64,000 nucleotides of DNA from Nectonema munidae (GCA_030549495.1 JAUIRK010000144.1:124001-188000), one strand, 5' to 3'. Counted from the first letter of the stretch, positions 47,849 through 59,829 are shown. Made by a program: numbers and translations. Notes: generated by a model not told the origin, from the sequence alone.

Positions 47849-48993
47849 TAGAAAAAATTTCTTGGTACGCTTCTGAGTGTATCTGTGCCTTAAGAATGAG
47901 AACTTTTAACAATTTTAGCACAGTTTCTGTCAATTTTGGTTGATTTTTTTTCAAATAAAACTGAAAAGGTTTTCTTAAAAGTTAATAATACCAATCGATT
48001 CAGCATGCTTGAAAATGGTAGAAAATACCTGTAAATTTCGGAAAAACACTTTATTCTTCTGTCCATACCAGCTTTTCCTACTTTTAAGCCTGGTTCAAAT
48101 CGGGTTAATAACCAAAAAAAATTATTGTGTGGACTTAAACCTGGATTCATGTTACGTTAAAATTCCTCCAGTTCTAGTAGAACAGAATTGTTACAAAAAG
48201 CTTTTTGTGATGGAAAAATATTTGCAAGCTTCTACGCATTTCTTTTACTAGTTTTTACTTCAATCGCAGCATAGCCAGTGCAGCCTACGTCTACACCGCA
48301 TATACATTTCTATATTGAAAGGCTTCTTCACGAAAAAATGTGAAACCTTTCACAAAAATTTGTCTGCTTTTCCAGTGATTTCAAATGAACTGTAGAAGTA
48401 GAATTCGTATTTAATATCAGTTTGTTAAACGTGTCTCACAGAAGCAAGACGTTGAAAGCATAAATGTGTTAGCTCGACGAATTAAAAGAAGAACACTCTT
48501 GAAGGTCTGCTTTTTAAAACACAAGCTTTATTATTTTGCTATTTCCATTGCAACTATCCCTGCATCCACCCAAAGAAACAACACACGGGCATCAAGTCTG
48601 ATTTTAGGGACATCATTCATAACGTATAAAAATCTGAATTTTTCATAGCCTATTCTAGATGTTTAGTTTAAAAGTGACATTTGAGATTTGGTGACTTCAT
48701 TGACTTTGTAATCGAGACAAACACAACACAGAATACATTGTGCTTTCTCAATGCAATAATATAGGCAGATTGATATAATACCGCGAGGAAATTATGATAA
48801 ATGGTAATTGATGCAATGATATGATAATTCTGCAGAGTTTAAAAAAATATATGATAAAAAAAATCTTTCAAAAAATTATAATGATGAAAAATTATCAACT
48901 CTAAAAACCTTTTTTCTCAAGGTTAAGCAAACCTCATGCTAAAGCTCCGTCTTTATATATTTTTTAGGATTTACCGGTCTATATATGCCTATA
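47849..48993. other. Intergenic DNA with short unplaced open frames
   Basis: Open frames at 47890-48150 (minus) and 48466-48648 (plus) have mixed composition but match no family I recognise. The 48190-48650 stretch may be eroded coding debris. Confidence 0.35.
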
Positions 48994-49143
48994 GGGGCGT
49001 GAGTAGGGTTGGTTAGATGCTAGATTCGATAACTCAAGGTCTTGGGTTCGATCCCGCATCAAGCCTGCTTTGTTCATAGTTTGATACAAGCGGCGCAATT
49101 ATGCCTTCTGGATGAAAACACCATACGGTACCTTTACCTTTAT
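48994..49143 (+). mobile_element. tRNA-derived SINE (copy 3)
   Basis: GAGTAGGGTTGGTTAGATGC, GATAACTCAAGGTCTTGGG, TTCGATCCC (perfect box B), a body with GCCTTCTGGATGAAAACACC and a CCTTTACCTTTA tail. It is the best preserved copy. In the tRNA-like head the anticodon position reads GAT, as in tRNA-Ile. Confidence 0.87.
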
Positions 49144-49238
49144 ACAGGGTGTGGGTTCGATCCCGCATCAAGCTTACTACAAGCGGCGCAATTGTGCCTT
49201 CTCGATGAAAACACCCCACGGTACCTTTACCTTTATAT
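49144..49238 (+). mobile_element. Truncated SINE copy in tandem with copy 3
   Basis: Begins inside the head at GGGTTCGATCCCGCATCAAG, lacks part of the linker, and repeats the body (CTTCTCGATGAAAACACCCC) and CCTTTACCTTTA tail. Confidence 0.82.
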
Positions 49239-50131
49239 AGACAGACTATCCACTTAGTGTTAAAATATGAAGCTCTTCTGACGCAAAACTGAATATTTTA
49301 TCAAAAAAAGGTTACGTATTAATTTGATTTAGGTAAGTTAAAGTAAAAATACCCAAAAATATTATTAGGTCCCCTAAGTTGCCCACCAAATATAGTTCTA
49401 ACCCTAAGCCATTTTGTTTATAAAAAAATTCTCAATATTTTATCACAGTGTTAATTTTATATTCGAAATTTACGCCCTCAAATTGACTAGATTGAACGTT
49501 TAAAGTTTGAAAAATCTGAGTTTTAAAGATTTTTGGGATTATGTTGACTAACTTTGGAAGATTAGTACTTTGGACTTATAGTAACTTTTTGTCTCCAAAT
49601 TCATAAGTAAGCTCTTAATCCTTTAAATAATTTTTTTGACAAATTTGTAGCTACACAAAGTACATGTTTTACTTATTTTTTAAATTTTCGTATAAAAAAT
49701 ATTTTTAAACTTCAATTACTTTATGCAATTTTTGGCATTCGTTTCAAATATTTATAAGTAATAAATATAAGCGTTTTTGCTTCCTTTGACAAATTTTTGA
49801 TCAAATGTTTTCTATATTCTCGGAGTAAAGAGCCTTGACATATATTTCCTTTTATGTACTACGTTCTAGTTTCAAGAGCGTAAGTCATTTTGTCATACTT
49901 CAATCCTAAAATGTAGAATAACGCGTTATAACAATTCATTTTAAGAAAAAAATAAAATAAAATGAATTACCAGGTACTTTCAAGGTTTAAATTTGAAATA
50001 CAATTTTCAATAACAAAGCTCAATTTTCAAATGTGAAAATTTCGTAAGAATACATATTATATTTTCCTTTTTACTTGATTTATATAATATACTTTCCGTT
50101 TTGATAAATCAGACTTTGGTATTGATTAATC
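49239..50131. other. Intergenic AT-rich DNA
   Basis: Nothing recognised. Confidence 0.4.
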
Positions 50132-51925
50132 CAGTGGTTCCCAACCAGGTGACCAAGGACCACAGGGGTTCATGGAAGAATTTCAAGTGGTCCAGAGATA
50201 TTAAAATACATACTACTGTACACAATCCTTAAAACTGAATTTCTCTACATTCGCTAACGGTATCAAGGGTGTCAAACTCACCGCTCACGTGACAAATGTG
50301 AAGAAGAGAAAGTTCTCGGAAGATTATCTTCCGTGTGGGTTTACTTCGATCCAAAAAAATAATGTAAATCTGTCAAAGTGTGTTATTTGTTTTCGCGTCG
50401 AAGGAAATGATTCACTGAAGCCTCAAAATTACAACTTCACCTGACCAAATGCCACCATGAGTATGCTAGGAAGGAAAGGGGTTTCTTCAAGAGGAAAACT
50501 GATGAACTGAAGAGACAAAAACTTGATGCGACGAGTAGCTTCCAAGGCAAGAGAGGGAACATCGTGGAAGCATCATACAGGGTGACTTATTTGGTAGCAC
50601 GAAAGAAAAGAGAACACATAATTGCTGAAGAATTAATTCTACCTTGTGCAAAAGAAATAGTTGTTAGACTTGTCTTGGAGCAGAAGAAGCACAGAAACTA
50701 AGTGATGTATCTCTTTCAAATAATACTATCCAGCGAAGAATCAGGGACATGTCAGGTGATGCGAAAGATCAAATTATTGAAGAGATAAAAGCATCACTCA
50801 TTTTTCCTATACAGGTCGATGAATCCAGGGATGTAGTAATGGCGTACCAGCTGTTGGTATACTACTTACAACTATTCAAGGGCACAACAAGGGAGGAATT
50901 TCTTTGCTTACAAAATCTTGAAACGTCAATTAGGGCAAATGATGTGATGAATGCTGGGTCATCGTTTTTTGACAAGCATGGTTTTGAGTTGGAGTAATAT
51001 TGTTGGAATCAGCAATGATGGAGCTCCGGCTTGAATTGAGGTCGGGTTTCCAAGAAAATGTAAAATCCGGCTTCTTTCATCGGGAGACTCTGGCTTCTAA
51101 ATCGCTTCCTTCTGGGCTTCTCAAAATTTTAACTGGTAGGGTCAAGGTCGTGAACTATGTGAAAAATTCTGCCCTCAAAACGAGACTACCTCAGCAACTG
51201 TGTCCATGACATAGAATCCGAACATAGTTCCTTGTTCTTTTATACATCCGTTAGGTGATTGCCTGCAGGAAGATTTTTTTCATGCTTTTTCTCTCTTCGC
51301 CAGGGAGTTGAAATGTTTCTTGGTGTACAGAAAAAATGTGACCTGTTGGAGATATTGAAATCAGAACACTTTGAGCTCCGCCTTTAAGCAGCTGAATTTG
51401 ACATTCCAAGAAAAGGATCAAAACTTGCTCATCCACAGTGACTATACGTGCATTTTTGGCCAAATTGGAGCTGTATAAGGAAAGAGTGAGTGTAGGAAAA
51501 TTTATGATGTTTCCATCACTGAATGAAGTTCTTGCTGATCGTCAGCTTTCAAGCACCTAGTCCAGCGAAATCATGGACCACTTGTCTCAGCTTGATGATG
51601 AATTTGGCCGTTACTTTCCTGACTTAAGCCCTCAGCATGCAGGATTAGCCAAAAATTCATTCCAATGTCAGGTTGATGATAAACAACAAGAAGAAGTCAT
51701 TGAGTTTATCTTTCTTCTTTCTTCTGGTGTTCAATAATGTAATCATATCCAAAAATAAGTGATGGAGCAGTTCGAGTTTATATTATTAGAGTTTTCTGCA
51801 TTATTTGCAATAAAAACAGAATCAAGGAACAAGCTGTCTGTGGAAGATGACTTGACGTGTGCACTGACTGCCACTGAGTCAAGGATTCATCAGCAAAAAA
51901 AAATCCAAAAGTTCCAATGAGAAAT
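50132..51925 (+). mobile_element. hAT element of the ZBED5/SCAND3 type, right end not found
   Basis: Left terminus CAGTGGTTCCCAACCAGGTG, preceded by GATTAATC as the candidate target site. The transposase gene starts about 170 bp in. No matching right terminal repeat was found after the gene. Confidence 0.7.
50301..51925 (+). pseudogene. ZBED5/SCAND3-like hAT transposase, disrupted
   Basis: Begins KKRKFSEDYLPCGFTSI with a BED-type finger half (CVICFRVEGNDSLKP). It continues RRIRDMSGDAKDQIIEEIKA, LIFPIQVDESRDV (first acidic core position) and the HRETLASKSLP region. The ending LSVEDDLTCALTATESRI equals the family's L.VEDDLR.AL....PRI. At least four frame changes or stops separate these pieces. 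Vertebrate ZBED5 and SCAND3 are domesticated relatives; this copy is simply decayed. Confidence 0.8.
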
Positions 51926-54229
51926 ATGAAGTGAAATACTTTTTTGCAACCAATGAAAAGTTTCATTTACACCTGTTTTGTGATTTTTTTGTGTTTTATT
52001 CATAAAGGTTTTGTGATTTTTTTTATTCATACATGTGCGTGCTTGCAAGCTCAAAAATAGGGCAAGTATTATAAAGATAGTTTTTGCGTTCATTACCTAC
52101 ACCTGTAACAACATTAAAATAACATTTTTCTTATGTATTTTACTTAAATAAAAAAGTGCTAAACGAAATGTTTTCTGATTTCGTATAAATATGCCTTTAG
52201 TTTAATCAGCATAACAACACAAGGAATTCTACATGAATATATTCATTTTTTGCAGAAAAATCTTTTATTAAAATTTTGCTCGCTTACCCTATTACGTTGT
52301 ATAGCTTTACGTGTTACTGCTCAACTTCTGTAATCTACACTTTAACAAACCTCCTTCTTCTCCATATGACATTTTACAACATCCAATCATACTTCAAGAA
52401 ATCTCTATTTTAATTAACAAAATTGAACCAATCTTATCGCACACCAAAATCTTATTCCACCCACACCCCTTAATTAATTATACTCTTATCATCCTTTACT
52501 TTATATAGCTAACATTATTTTTCCTCACTCACTCACTCGATAGTGCAGCCATTTATACCATTAAACCAATCTGAATATGTTTTAGATTCAGCGTTCATAT
52601 CTCTAAGGCTTATATAAACAATTTGAAATGATTTTCTTACCCTAGTTTTGCAATCTTTCTAATAATAAAGATGTCTTTAACTGTTGTCTCTGTTAAATAG
52701 AGCGTATGATTTATTTTTGTATGAGATAGATTGCACTACATATTTGAAATAAAATTTGAAAGGGCCGTTAAAATAAAGAAGCCTATAAAATTACTATAGA
52801 CTTTGACAATGTAAAATATTGCACTGATTGTAGGGAGATTGAGTGTGCTTATAAAATATCATCAATTGATTTAAAAAATTCTTTAAAAAGACATAAACAG
52901 ATTTTTAATTTTTAAGCAAAATTTTAAACAAAAAATTCCGAATCAAAAATTAAAATGTTATATGCAGTTACCAAGTCTAAGCTCAATCAATGAATCAAAA
53001 ATCCTAATACAAAATTTGGGGTCAGCTCGGAACTATCCGAATAACTGAAAAAAAATACGTATCAATAAGTTTACAATATGTAAATAAACGGAATTAAAAA
53101 TAAATCGTCATTTGTGAATAATGTCTACGAGATGTCATTTGGGTGGCAAAATGTGTCAATCAATTTTCGCTGTACGCTTGCACAATGAATACATTGCAGT
53201 TAAGTTAAATTCTTATTCAAGTCTACTCTCGTAAGCCACGAATACTCGCTATATGTGTTGTGTACAATTAATTTATCTTCAAAGATGTTAGATCAAATCA
53301 TTGGTTCTAGACCAATTAAAAGCTAGGCAAAATTTATCATAATAAATTGTTTGAATTTACTAAAGTTCCTTCAACTCGAAATTTTCAAAGAAACCATTAT
53401 GGCGAATTTCATTATTATTCTATAATAAAATGATTTTAATAAATTCTCCTCAAAATGTACTTTCCTAGTGACAAGGTTTTTGTGGAATTTCTTCATTAAA
53501 TTACCACAATAAATATAAAAAGGACACCAAGTTCTAAAAAGTTGCAAATTTTGAAACCCGAGTAGCAAATTTGCTTAGTGGACATCTCCCTTAGGAAAAT
53601 TTGGCCAGTCGATTAACTAATCTACGAATAAATTAATTAACCAAATTAAATAAAAATAAAAGTTTTTTTTTTAATTTTTGATTTTTTTATAAATTTAATT
53701 TTTAACAAAAAAAAATCAATTAATTTTTTTTATTGTTAAAACAGATGAAGACCATTTTGTTATTTATAAAATTTTTGATTTTTATGATTATACCACCCAA
53801 ATGATGCAAATTTAATTTTAGTTGGCAAAGGTTCCCCGGCAAACTATCTTAATACGCTCTGAAAGTATATTCGCTGATGTGTGAGCATATTTATACCACC
53901 ATCATCCACAAACTCTTCACTGCCATAATCTCAATTTGATTATATCCCAGCATCGACATCAGCAAAACTATATAAGCTTTTCACCATCACTACCAATACA
54001 ACGTTGTGAATTGATTAACAACAGTATAACAAGAGTATTGCTATTATTATATTATTATGTCATGATGATTTTATAGCTGCCATTTTAAAACATGATTAAA
54101 CATATTATCCTCCACTCATCATTTTTATTTATAACTTTCAAAGTTGTAAAAACTATTTACATCAACACATTATTTCGCAGATAGTAGGCCAGCTTGGCAG
54201 CAGTGTGAACTTTTTCGCCATCTAGTGTC
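51926..54229. other. Intergenic DNA, few repeats
   Basis: No gene or mobile element recognised. From about 53850 the sequence becomes less AT-rich, with CATCACCA-type phrases. Confidence 0.4.
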
Positions 54230-54870
54230 TTTGTACACTTCTTCTTCTTCTTCTTCTTTCAACAATTTTTTCAGTTATGCGCGATTCACACGCACCGAGG
54301 TATAAAATAAGTGTAGACAAAATGCAGCAGCAGGCGCATAAACCACACAAATCTCTTGGGATTTAAAAATGGATGCCGTTTTATCATCAGTATTGTGTTC
54401 GTTTTTACGCTCTTTCTCTCCCTCTCTTTTCTCATTTCTTTGATTGTGTAGTAATGAAATAGAGTTTAAATTTTTTTAGAAATAAATTAAAAATAATAAA
54501 CTGGAAAAAGTTTTTTTGTACGTCACAAATCAAAAGAAAAGGCTGCTCTCATCATCACCACTTCATCACTACCATTGTAGTTATTATATGCTAGAGCTAG
54601 ATTATAAATTCTAGTTTGTATTGTTAATTTTATTATTATACATCATCTAATAACAAGAGTGATAGCAATGTTTTAATCAGCTTGAAATCAATACTTTGCC
54701 ACTTATTTATTTCATCTTCCAATGTTTTCGCGCAATTAACAATGCTCTTTCACTATGTAAACAGGACTTTATGCACCAGAGTAACCATTTCCATCACTTT
54801 CTTCGTCTCTATCTCTTTTTTGTGACTTTTCATATCTTTTTGGCAGCCGTATTTCTTCGACCAGTGACAG
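54230..54870 (+). promoter_or_regulatory. Candidate promoter and 5' leader of an unseen gene
   Basis: A (CTT)n run at about 54239 is followed by ACCGAGGTATAAAATAAG, a good TATA-box-like match at about 54300. An ATGCAGCAGCAG opening of 14 codons and CT-rich leader-like DNA follow. GACAG/GTAAGG at about 54867 could be a splice donor. The stretch is free of recognised transposons. No protein family supports it, so this is a weak inference. Confidence 0.25.
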
Positions 54871-55358
54871 GTAAGGTTTTTTCCATCTCTTTCTTTTACT
54901 TTTCGTTTTACGTAGCTCTAGTTCGCAAAAGGGCCAAGTTTCTAACACGCAGTGACATTTTTTCATTGAAAAAATGGGTGGCAAAATGAATTTATGCCCA
55001 TTTTGAAACAATTTCATTCAATCAGTGATATAAAAATAATATTCAATTACATAAGAAAAGATGCTGATGAAATCATCCTTGTATCTTTTGATAAAATATA
55101 ATAAAAATTTAAATATTTAAAATCAATTAAAACCTTCTCCTCATGTCTTGCCATTTATGCTTCTTAATTATGTGAAAAATAATTTTTTATTTTTAAAACT
55201 GTCAATTTATTTTTTAAGCGTAGAAATAGCATCAGGATTAATTGATCTCCTTTTTATTTTAAACAATTAAATTTTTTTAAGTAAAAAATACTCGTAACTT
55301 ATTGTTGTAGAATACGAGTATCGTCTTGTGCCTTCAGTTTATTGGATAACTTTCTGTT

Positions 55359-55496
55359 TTAACCCATTTAAGACCAAGCAAAGCAGACGATATCTAAAAA
55401 AACGCAGACGATTTATATTCAAAGACATTAAAAAAAGCAGACGAAGATGAAATTACTTATGTTCCAAAATAGGAACATTGGTCGTAAATGGGTTAA
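55359..55496 (-). mobile_element. piggyBac-type MITE, subfamily A (copy A4)
   Basis: 138 bp with TTAA at both edges. Palindrome core GTTCCAAAATAGGAAC at 55461-55476, 20 bp from the right TTAA. Only a few substitutions against A1 and A3. Confidence 0.93.
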
Positions 55497-55525
55497 TGAA
55501 ATAGATTTCTCGGTTTATTATAAAC

Positions 55526-56247
55526 CAGTAGTTCTTAACCCTGGGTCGCCACCCAAATTTGGGTCCCCTGGCAATTTTTTGGGTCGCCAAGGGCCAATGA
55601 GAAAAACGGAAAGATAAAAAAATCTTGAAATAACAAAAATAAAACTTAATTATACGAGTGGAAATGAATACGGTCGGAAATCGATTTGATGTGAAAATTG
55701 AAGATCTACCTCAGGAAATTTCTGATATCTACCAATTAATTAGAAGAGCAACTCATTGAAATAAAAATGACAAAGCTCTTGAAAGTGATTTTAAAGCAGA
55801 AACTTTGAGTGCTTTCTGGACATAGATTTATAAAGAAAAAGACGTAGTGGGGATTTTAAAGCACTTAATGTCATTCTTCCTTTCCCAACAACGTATTTGT
55901 GTTAGACTGGTTTTTCAACTCTTATGGCTGTTAAAAATAAATATCGAACGCGTTTATCACCGGAGCACGAGATACGATGTTGTCTGTCAACAATAAAACG
56001 CCGTTTTGAAGAGCTTTCAAGAAAACTTCAAACGCAACGTCCTCATTAATTGTAACTTCTTTGTCAAATTAAAACATTGTAATAAATAACATGTTTCTTT
56101 TGTAAACTAAAAAAATGCATTTTGATTTGTTAAAAAAGTTAGATAAATATTGTTTTTTATTATCCGTCTTTTTTTTACATGTTGGGTCGCGAGTGTTTGT
56201 GTCGTACGCCAAATGGGTCGGCAAATGAAAAAGCTGAAGAACCGCTG
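55526..56247 (+). mobile_element. hAT element, 722 bp, ZBED-type, internally deleted
   Basis: Ends CAGTAGTTCTTAACCC and GCTGAAGAACCGCTG with GGGTCGCC/GGGTCGGC subterminal motifs. The 8 bp on each side (TTATAAAC and ATTTAACA) do not match well. It carries the last part of a transposase gene. Confidence 0.75.
55664..56056 (+). pseudogene. ZBED5/SCAND3-like hAT transposase C-terminal fragment
   Basis: Reads FDVKIEDLPQEISDIYQLIR, KHLMSFFLSQQRICV, then in shifted frames KYRTRLSPEHEIRC and RRFEELSRKLQTQR. These match the family tail (F.STYLCE.GFS....KNKYR.RL..EH..R). Several frame changes and stops. Confidence 0.75.
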
Positions 56248-57104
56248 ATTTAACAGATAAAAAATTCTTTAATTTTTCATATAATTTAATCTTTTAAGAA
56301 CTTTTAAACATGAAAACAATTTAAAACACAAAAAAGAACTTCAAATATAACAAAAAATGGAGAAACATAAGACAATTTTATATAAAATCCTACAGAAATG
56401 TAATGGTATATTTATAGAGGCTGATCATTTTCAAATAAAAATTTGGGAAAAAAAGCGTGTAAATTGAGCTTCTTGAAAATTATAAGCTGGATCCCCACTT
56501 GTGGACCATTGGCGTTAAGATATATTATTAGTTCATTAGTGTAAGCAAAAGTTGATAGCCTTATATTTGTCTTAACCCTTATATTACCACATACAGTTGT
56601 AAAAAAGTGTTTATGAAATATACCACTGTTTCAAAAACGCAACGCAAAGTTTTTTTTTCACAAATTGTTTTATCCAGTTTTTTTATATTCATACATTATA
56701 TCAAACATTGAAAAGACAATTATTTTTTCTTTTATAACAAAGTGATAATAGTATTGTTTATCTCCAAATCAATTTTTATTTTTTGATTTGAGTCTTAACT
56801 TTCAAAAAATACCAACTTTAAACCTTATTGTTCAATGTCGTTGCTACATAGTGAGATGGCATTATGTGGAATTTTCGTGGGTGAGTATTATTTTACATCA
56901 CATGTGATATCTTATGAAAACAAAGTTTTGCACATTTCACAAAGAAAATGAAGGGTGGAATAAGACAAAACAAAGACTTGACATCATCTTCCATATGATA
57001 TGACACAATAATTACACGTCACATCTCATATTCCCATACCAACTTCTTGCCTACACACGTTTTTCCCTTTTGCTCTAATTAAGTTCCCACACTCGGACGC
57101 TCTC
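56248..57104. other. Intergenic AT-rich DNA
   Basis: Nothing recognised. Confidence 0.4.
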
Positions 57105-57465
57105 CTATACATGTCATAATACTTCCTCCTGATGGTGGGAAAAAAGATATATTTGATAAAGAGTTAGTTTTCCATTTTAATATTCGAAGATGCCAAAGTT
57201 CAGAACTCGATTTGGATTTAGAACCTATCGATCTTTTTCCATTTTTTTCAAAAGAATGCATGAATGAAATTGCTGAATTATCTATCTAGAATTATCTAGA
57301 TAACGTTGTAAGGAAATTAATTAAAGACGTTGATAATAATCATAAAATTGACTTGAGTGATAAAATGGCTAAAGTGAGTCCGATGTATGATATGATAAAT
57401 TCAAATTTCAATAAGTTCAAGTATTTTTATGAAAACCATATAATTATATAGTTCCATTTACTCTT
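57105..57465 (+). pseudogene. piggyBac transposase fragment, internally deleted
   Basis: LPPDGGKKDIFDKELVFHFN with EPIDLFPFFSKECMNEIAEL resembles the piggyBac N-terminal region (P..LF..FF....I..I). After a stop, DNNHKIDLSDKMAKVSPMYD then MINSNFNKF matches the block before the first catalytic Asp (DN....NDKM.K.RPL.D..N..F). Roughly 150 residues normally between the two are missing. Confidence 0.6.
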
Positions 57466-58636
57466 CTATGAAGTTCAGCAACTAAACGAACTTGAATGAC
57501 ATCCAAAGTGTTTCATCAAACTTGTATACTTCAATTTTTTGTATATATTCCGTAGTCCAAATAGGAATTTGGTAGAGTTAACAATCGAACCTGCATAAAT
57601 TCCAATTATCATCTGAACTGGAGCCAATCATATAGCAAGGAAAATCTTCGTTATTTTTTGCCCAACTAATAATTTCTCCAAAATGTCTTTTTATTCCATT
57701 TCTTCTTTATGATTATATGTATTTAAATTGATTATTATTCATTACAAATATTGAGTAGCATTCAATTTTTTTATTCAGAATTCTAAAATAAGAAAATTTA
57801 TCATATATTTTCTTAGCAGTGAAATTATTTAGATTATTTTAATTTCTGTACATCGATTTATTCTTGATCTATTATTTTTCGTAGAACTCAAATATTATAA
57901 TGGCTTCTCCAACTCGTTTTTTAGATTCAATCTTTCTCTAAAGTGAGTAGCCTTAAATAGTTTTTATCTTTTACTTGTAGTTAAGTGTGACATTTATATT
58001 ATCCAATTTTTTTTTGTAAATTTATCATTTAAACACATAAAGTTTTACCACATCTATTTACTTCGCAGTTCAATGAATGAGGATCGTTGCTCTCATTCTT
58101 CTTTTTGTTAACAGAGATATTCGATTGGATGTTGACACTATAGATGTATCGGATATGCGCATCCGTATAAGCGAATCATCCGCATTGCCGCATTTTATTA
58201 AAAACTATTACCCCAAAAAAAAGATAAAAATAGGCTAAAATTTTTGATGAAGCTTAAATTTATATCCTTCAAATTAAATTCTGGTTTAATAAAATCTCTC
58301 CCCTAATGCCAATTTCTAGGTCCGGCCCTGTTATTCATTATTAGAATTAGACTTTTTTGAATAAAAATTTTAGAAATTCAATCGTTAGCTTTCAATCTCC
58401 TGATAAATTACTTCTGTTGAACTTTTGTTTTAAAATCAATAATTTTTAATTGAAGCGAATCAAAATTTGTATTAATCCCAAAAACCTTATTTCTCACCCC
58501 TCGCTAAACGAAATTTTTTACGGTCTTTATACGGCAAAATTTTTTATCTCTCATATAAAACACAACTAATCTGATACATTTGATGAATAATTTCAATGTA
58601 TTAAAACAATTTTAAATGAAATTTTACTTCAATAGT
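57466..58636. other. Intergenic AT-rich DNA
   Basis: Nothing recognised. Confidence 0.4.
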
Positions 58637-58774
58637 TTAACCCATTTAAGACCAATGTTCCTATTTTGGAACATAAGTAATTTCATCTTCGTCTGCTTTT
58701 TTCAATGACTTTGAATATAAATCGTCTGCGTTTTTTTAGATATCGTCTGCTTTGCTTGGCCTTAAATGGGTTAA
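58637..58774 (+). mobile_element. piggyBac-type MITE, subfamily A (copy A5)
   Basis: 138 bp with TTAA at both edges. Palindrome core GTTCCTATTTTGGAAC at 58657-58672, 20 bp from the left TTAA. By eye it differs from A2 at one base over the whole length. Confidence 0.94.
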
Positions 58775-58969
58775 ACAAAAATTCCGTAGAAAATGTTCAA
58801 ATAGTAGCATCCGTGATTTTTTTTCTTTTTGCTAACATTGACTGTAGGAAAGCCTTTTAAGCTCAAACTATTGAAAAATCAGTATCCTATCAGGTTGTTT
58901 AATATAACATTCATATTAAAATAATGTTTCCTTATGTTTTAAAAATTAAATCTTTTAGTTAACAAAATA

Positions 58970-59006
58970 CCAGCAATAATATTTCGGTCACTATGACCTT
59001 CTTCAG
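58970..59006 (-). ncRNA. Second hammerhead-like motif
   Basis: On the minus strand CTGAAGA, hairpin GGTCA/TGACC, then GAAATATTATTGC. Same order as the motif at 59183, with a different but self-complementary stem II, which supports a conserved fold in the ancestor. Confidence 0.42.
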
Positions 59007-59182
59007 ATATATATGACATAAAATGAAAGCGTGGAGTGTCTTGCTTGCTGAGTGTTGAGAGGGATTATTATTGGTGCTGATCGTAAAGAGATTACTTTAG
59101 GTTAATCACATATATAGTTTGTATTGAATAATGTAAAAATCAAAGTTTTTAACTTTTATTTGGTACTAAAAGGAGTAGTATT

Positions 59183-59221
59183 GTAGCAAATATTTCAACA
59201 GACTCAATCTGTCTTCTTCAG
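59183..59221 (-). ncRNA. Hammerhead-ribozyme-like motif (terminal repeat of a Penelope-like element)
   Basis: On the minus strand CTGAAGA is followed by a hairpin (ACAGA/TCTGT) and then TGAAATATT. This places hammerhead core elements (CUGANGA, stem, GAAA) in order. A cleavage-site strand and stem I pairing are not convincing, so activity is doubtful. Confidence 0.4.
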
Positions 59222-59523
59222 TGCGTTAAAAATGAGTATTTACAGTGTTATAATGAAGATGTCTTGATAAATGGGTGTGAATGATATTAACTTTAGGTTC
59301 ATGACACATATAGTATATATATTTACAGTGTTATAATGAAGATGTCTTGATAAATTTGTGTGAATGTTCAAGAAAATATGTATGAGCAATTTACTCGCCT
59401 TTTACGAGATGCAGCTATCACAATAGTCCTATTCTTACTACCGGAAACTTTACGGAGGGTGTGGTAGAACAAGTGTGAATGTTTATAGATATATGATCAA
59501 GGTGAAAAATGTATGAAAAGTCT

Positions 59524-59829
59524 TTAGGATGGTTCTCTTAAAGAAAATTGTCGCTTTATAATGGGGTTTCTCTCTTTAATTAGAATTTGCTCTTTTAATA
59601 TTCGTTCGTTGTCACTTTTACACTGAACTAAGATGCTAAGTTCAATGTTCTCAGTTGTGAACACTTTTTCTTTATGATAACTGTAAAAATGTAAGCCAAA
59701 AGGGGTTTCAGGTTTGAAATTTTTAATATCACTTATGTGTTCACGTAATCTAAATATAATTGGCCTATATGTTTCACCTATATAAATAGCTCCATATATA
59801 TTACAATCTATCTTATAAATCACATTCAT
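59524..59829 (-). CDS. GIY-YIG endonuclease domain, C-terminus of a Penelope-like element (partial)
   Basis: Open for 101 codons: NVIYKIDCNIYGAIYIGETY, FRLREHISDIKN, FGLHFYSYH, then KSDNERILKEQILIKERNP. The pattern NVIY.I.C...Y.GET...R...H...I is the GIY-YIG nuclease that ends Penelope-like polyproteins; the first motif is changed (AIYIGET). It begins with Met by chance and is the tail of a larger protein that is not present upstream, so it is a fossil rather than a gene. Confidence 0.75.
   Translation of the reverse strand: MNVIYKIDCNIYGAIYIGETYRPIIFRLREHISDIKNFKPETPFGLHFYSYHKEKVFTTENIELSILVQCKSDNERILKEQILIKERNPIIKRQFSLREPS

Larger units (their letters stand above)
58970..59829 (-). mobile_element. 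Penelope-like element, 3' end remnant
   Basis: A minus-strand GIY-YIG domain (59524-59829) is followed downstream by two hammerhead-like CTGAAGA...GAAATATT motifs at 59183-59221 and 58970-59006, in the same orientation. Coding end followed by terminal repeats with such motifs is the layout of Penelope-like retroelements. The reverse transcriptase part is missing. Confidence 0.65.

Noticed and set aside
48994-49238. tRNA gene
   Set aside because: The tRNA-like head has box B but is followed by a shared SINE body, recurs at three loci, and lacks a full acceptor stem.
52311-52508. 65-codon plus-strand open frame
   Set aside because: Low-complexity, no family resemblance, and no splice or start context.
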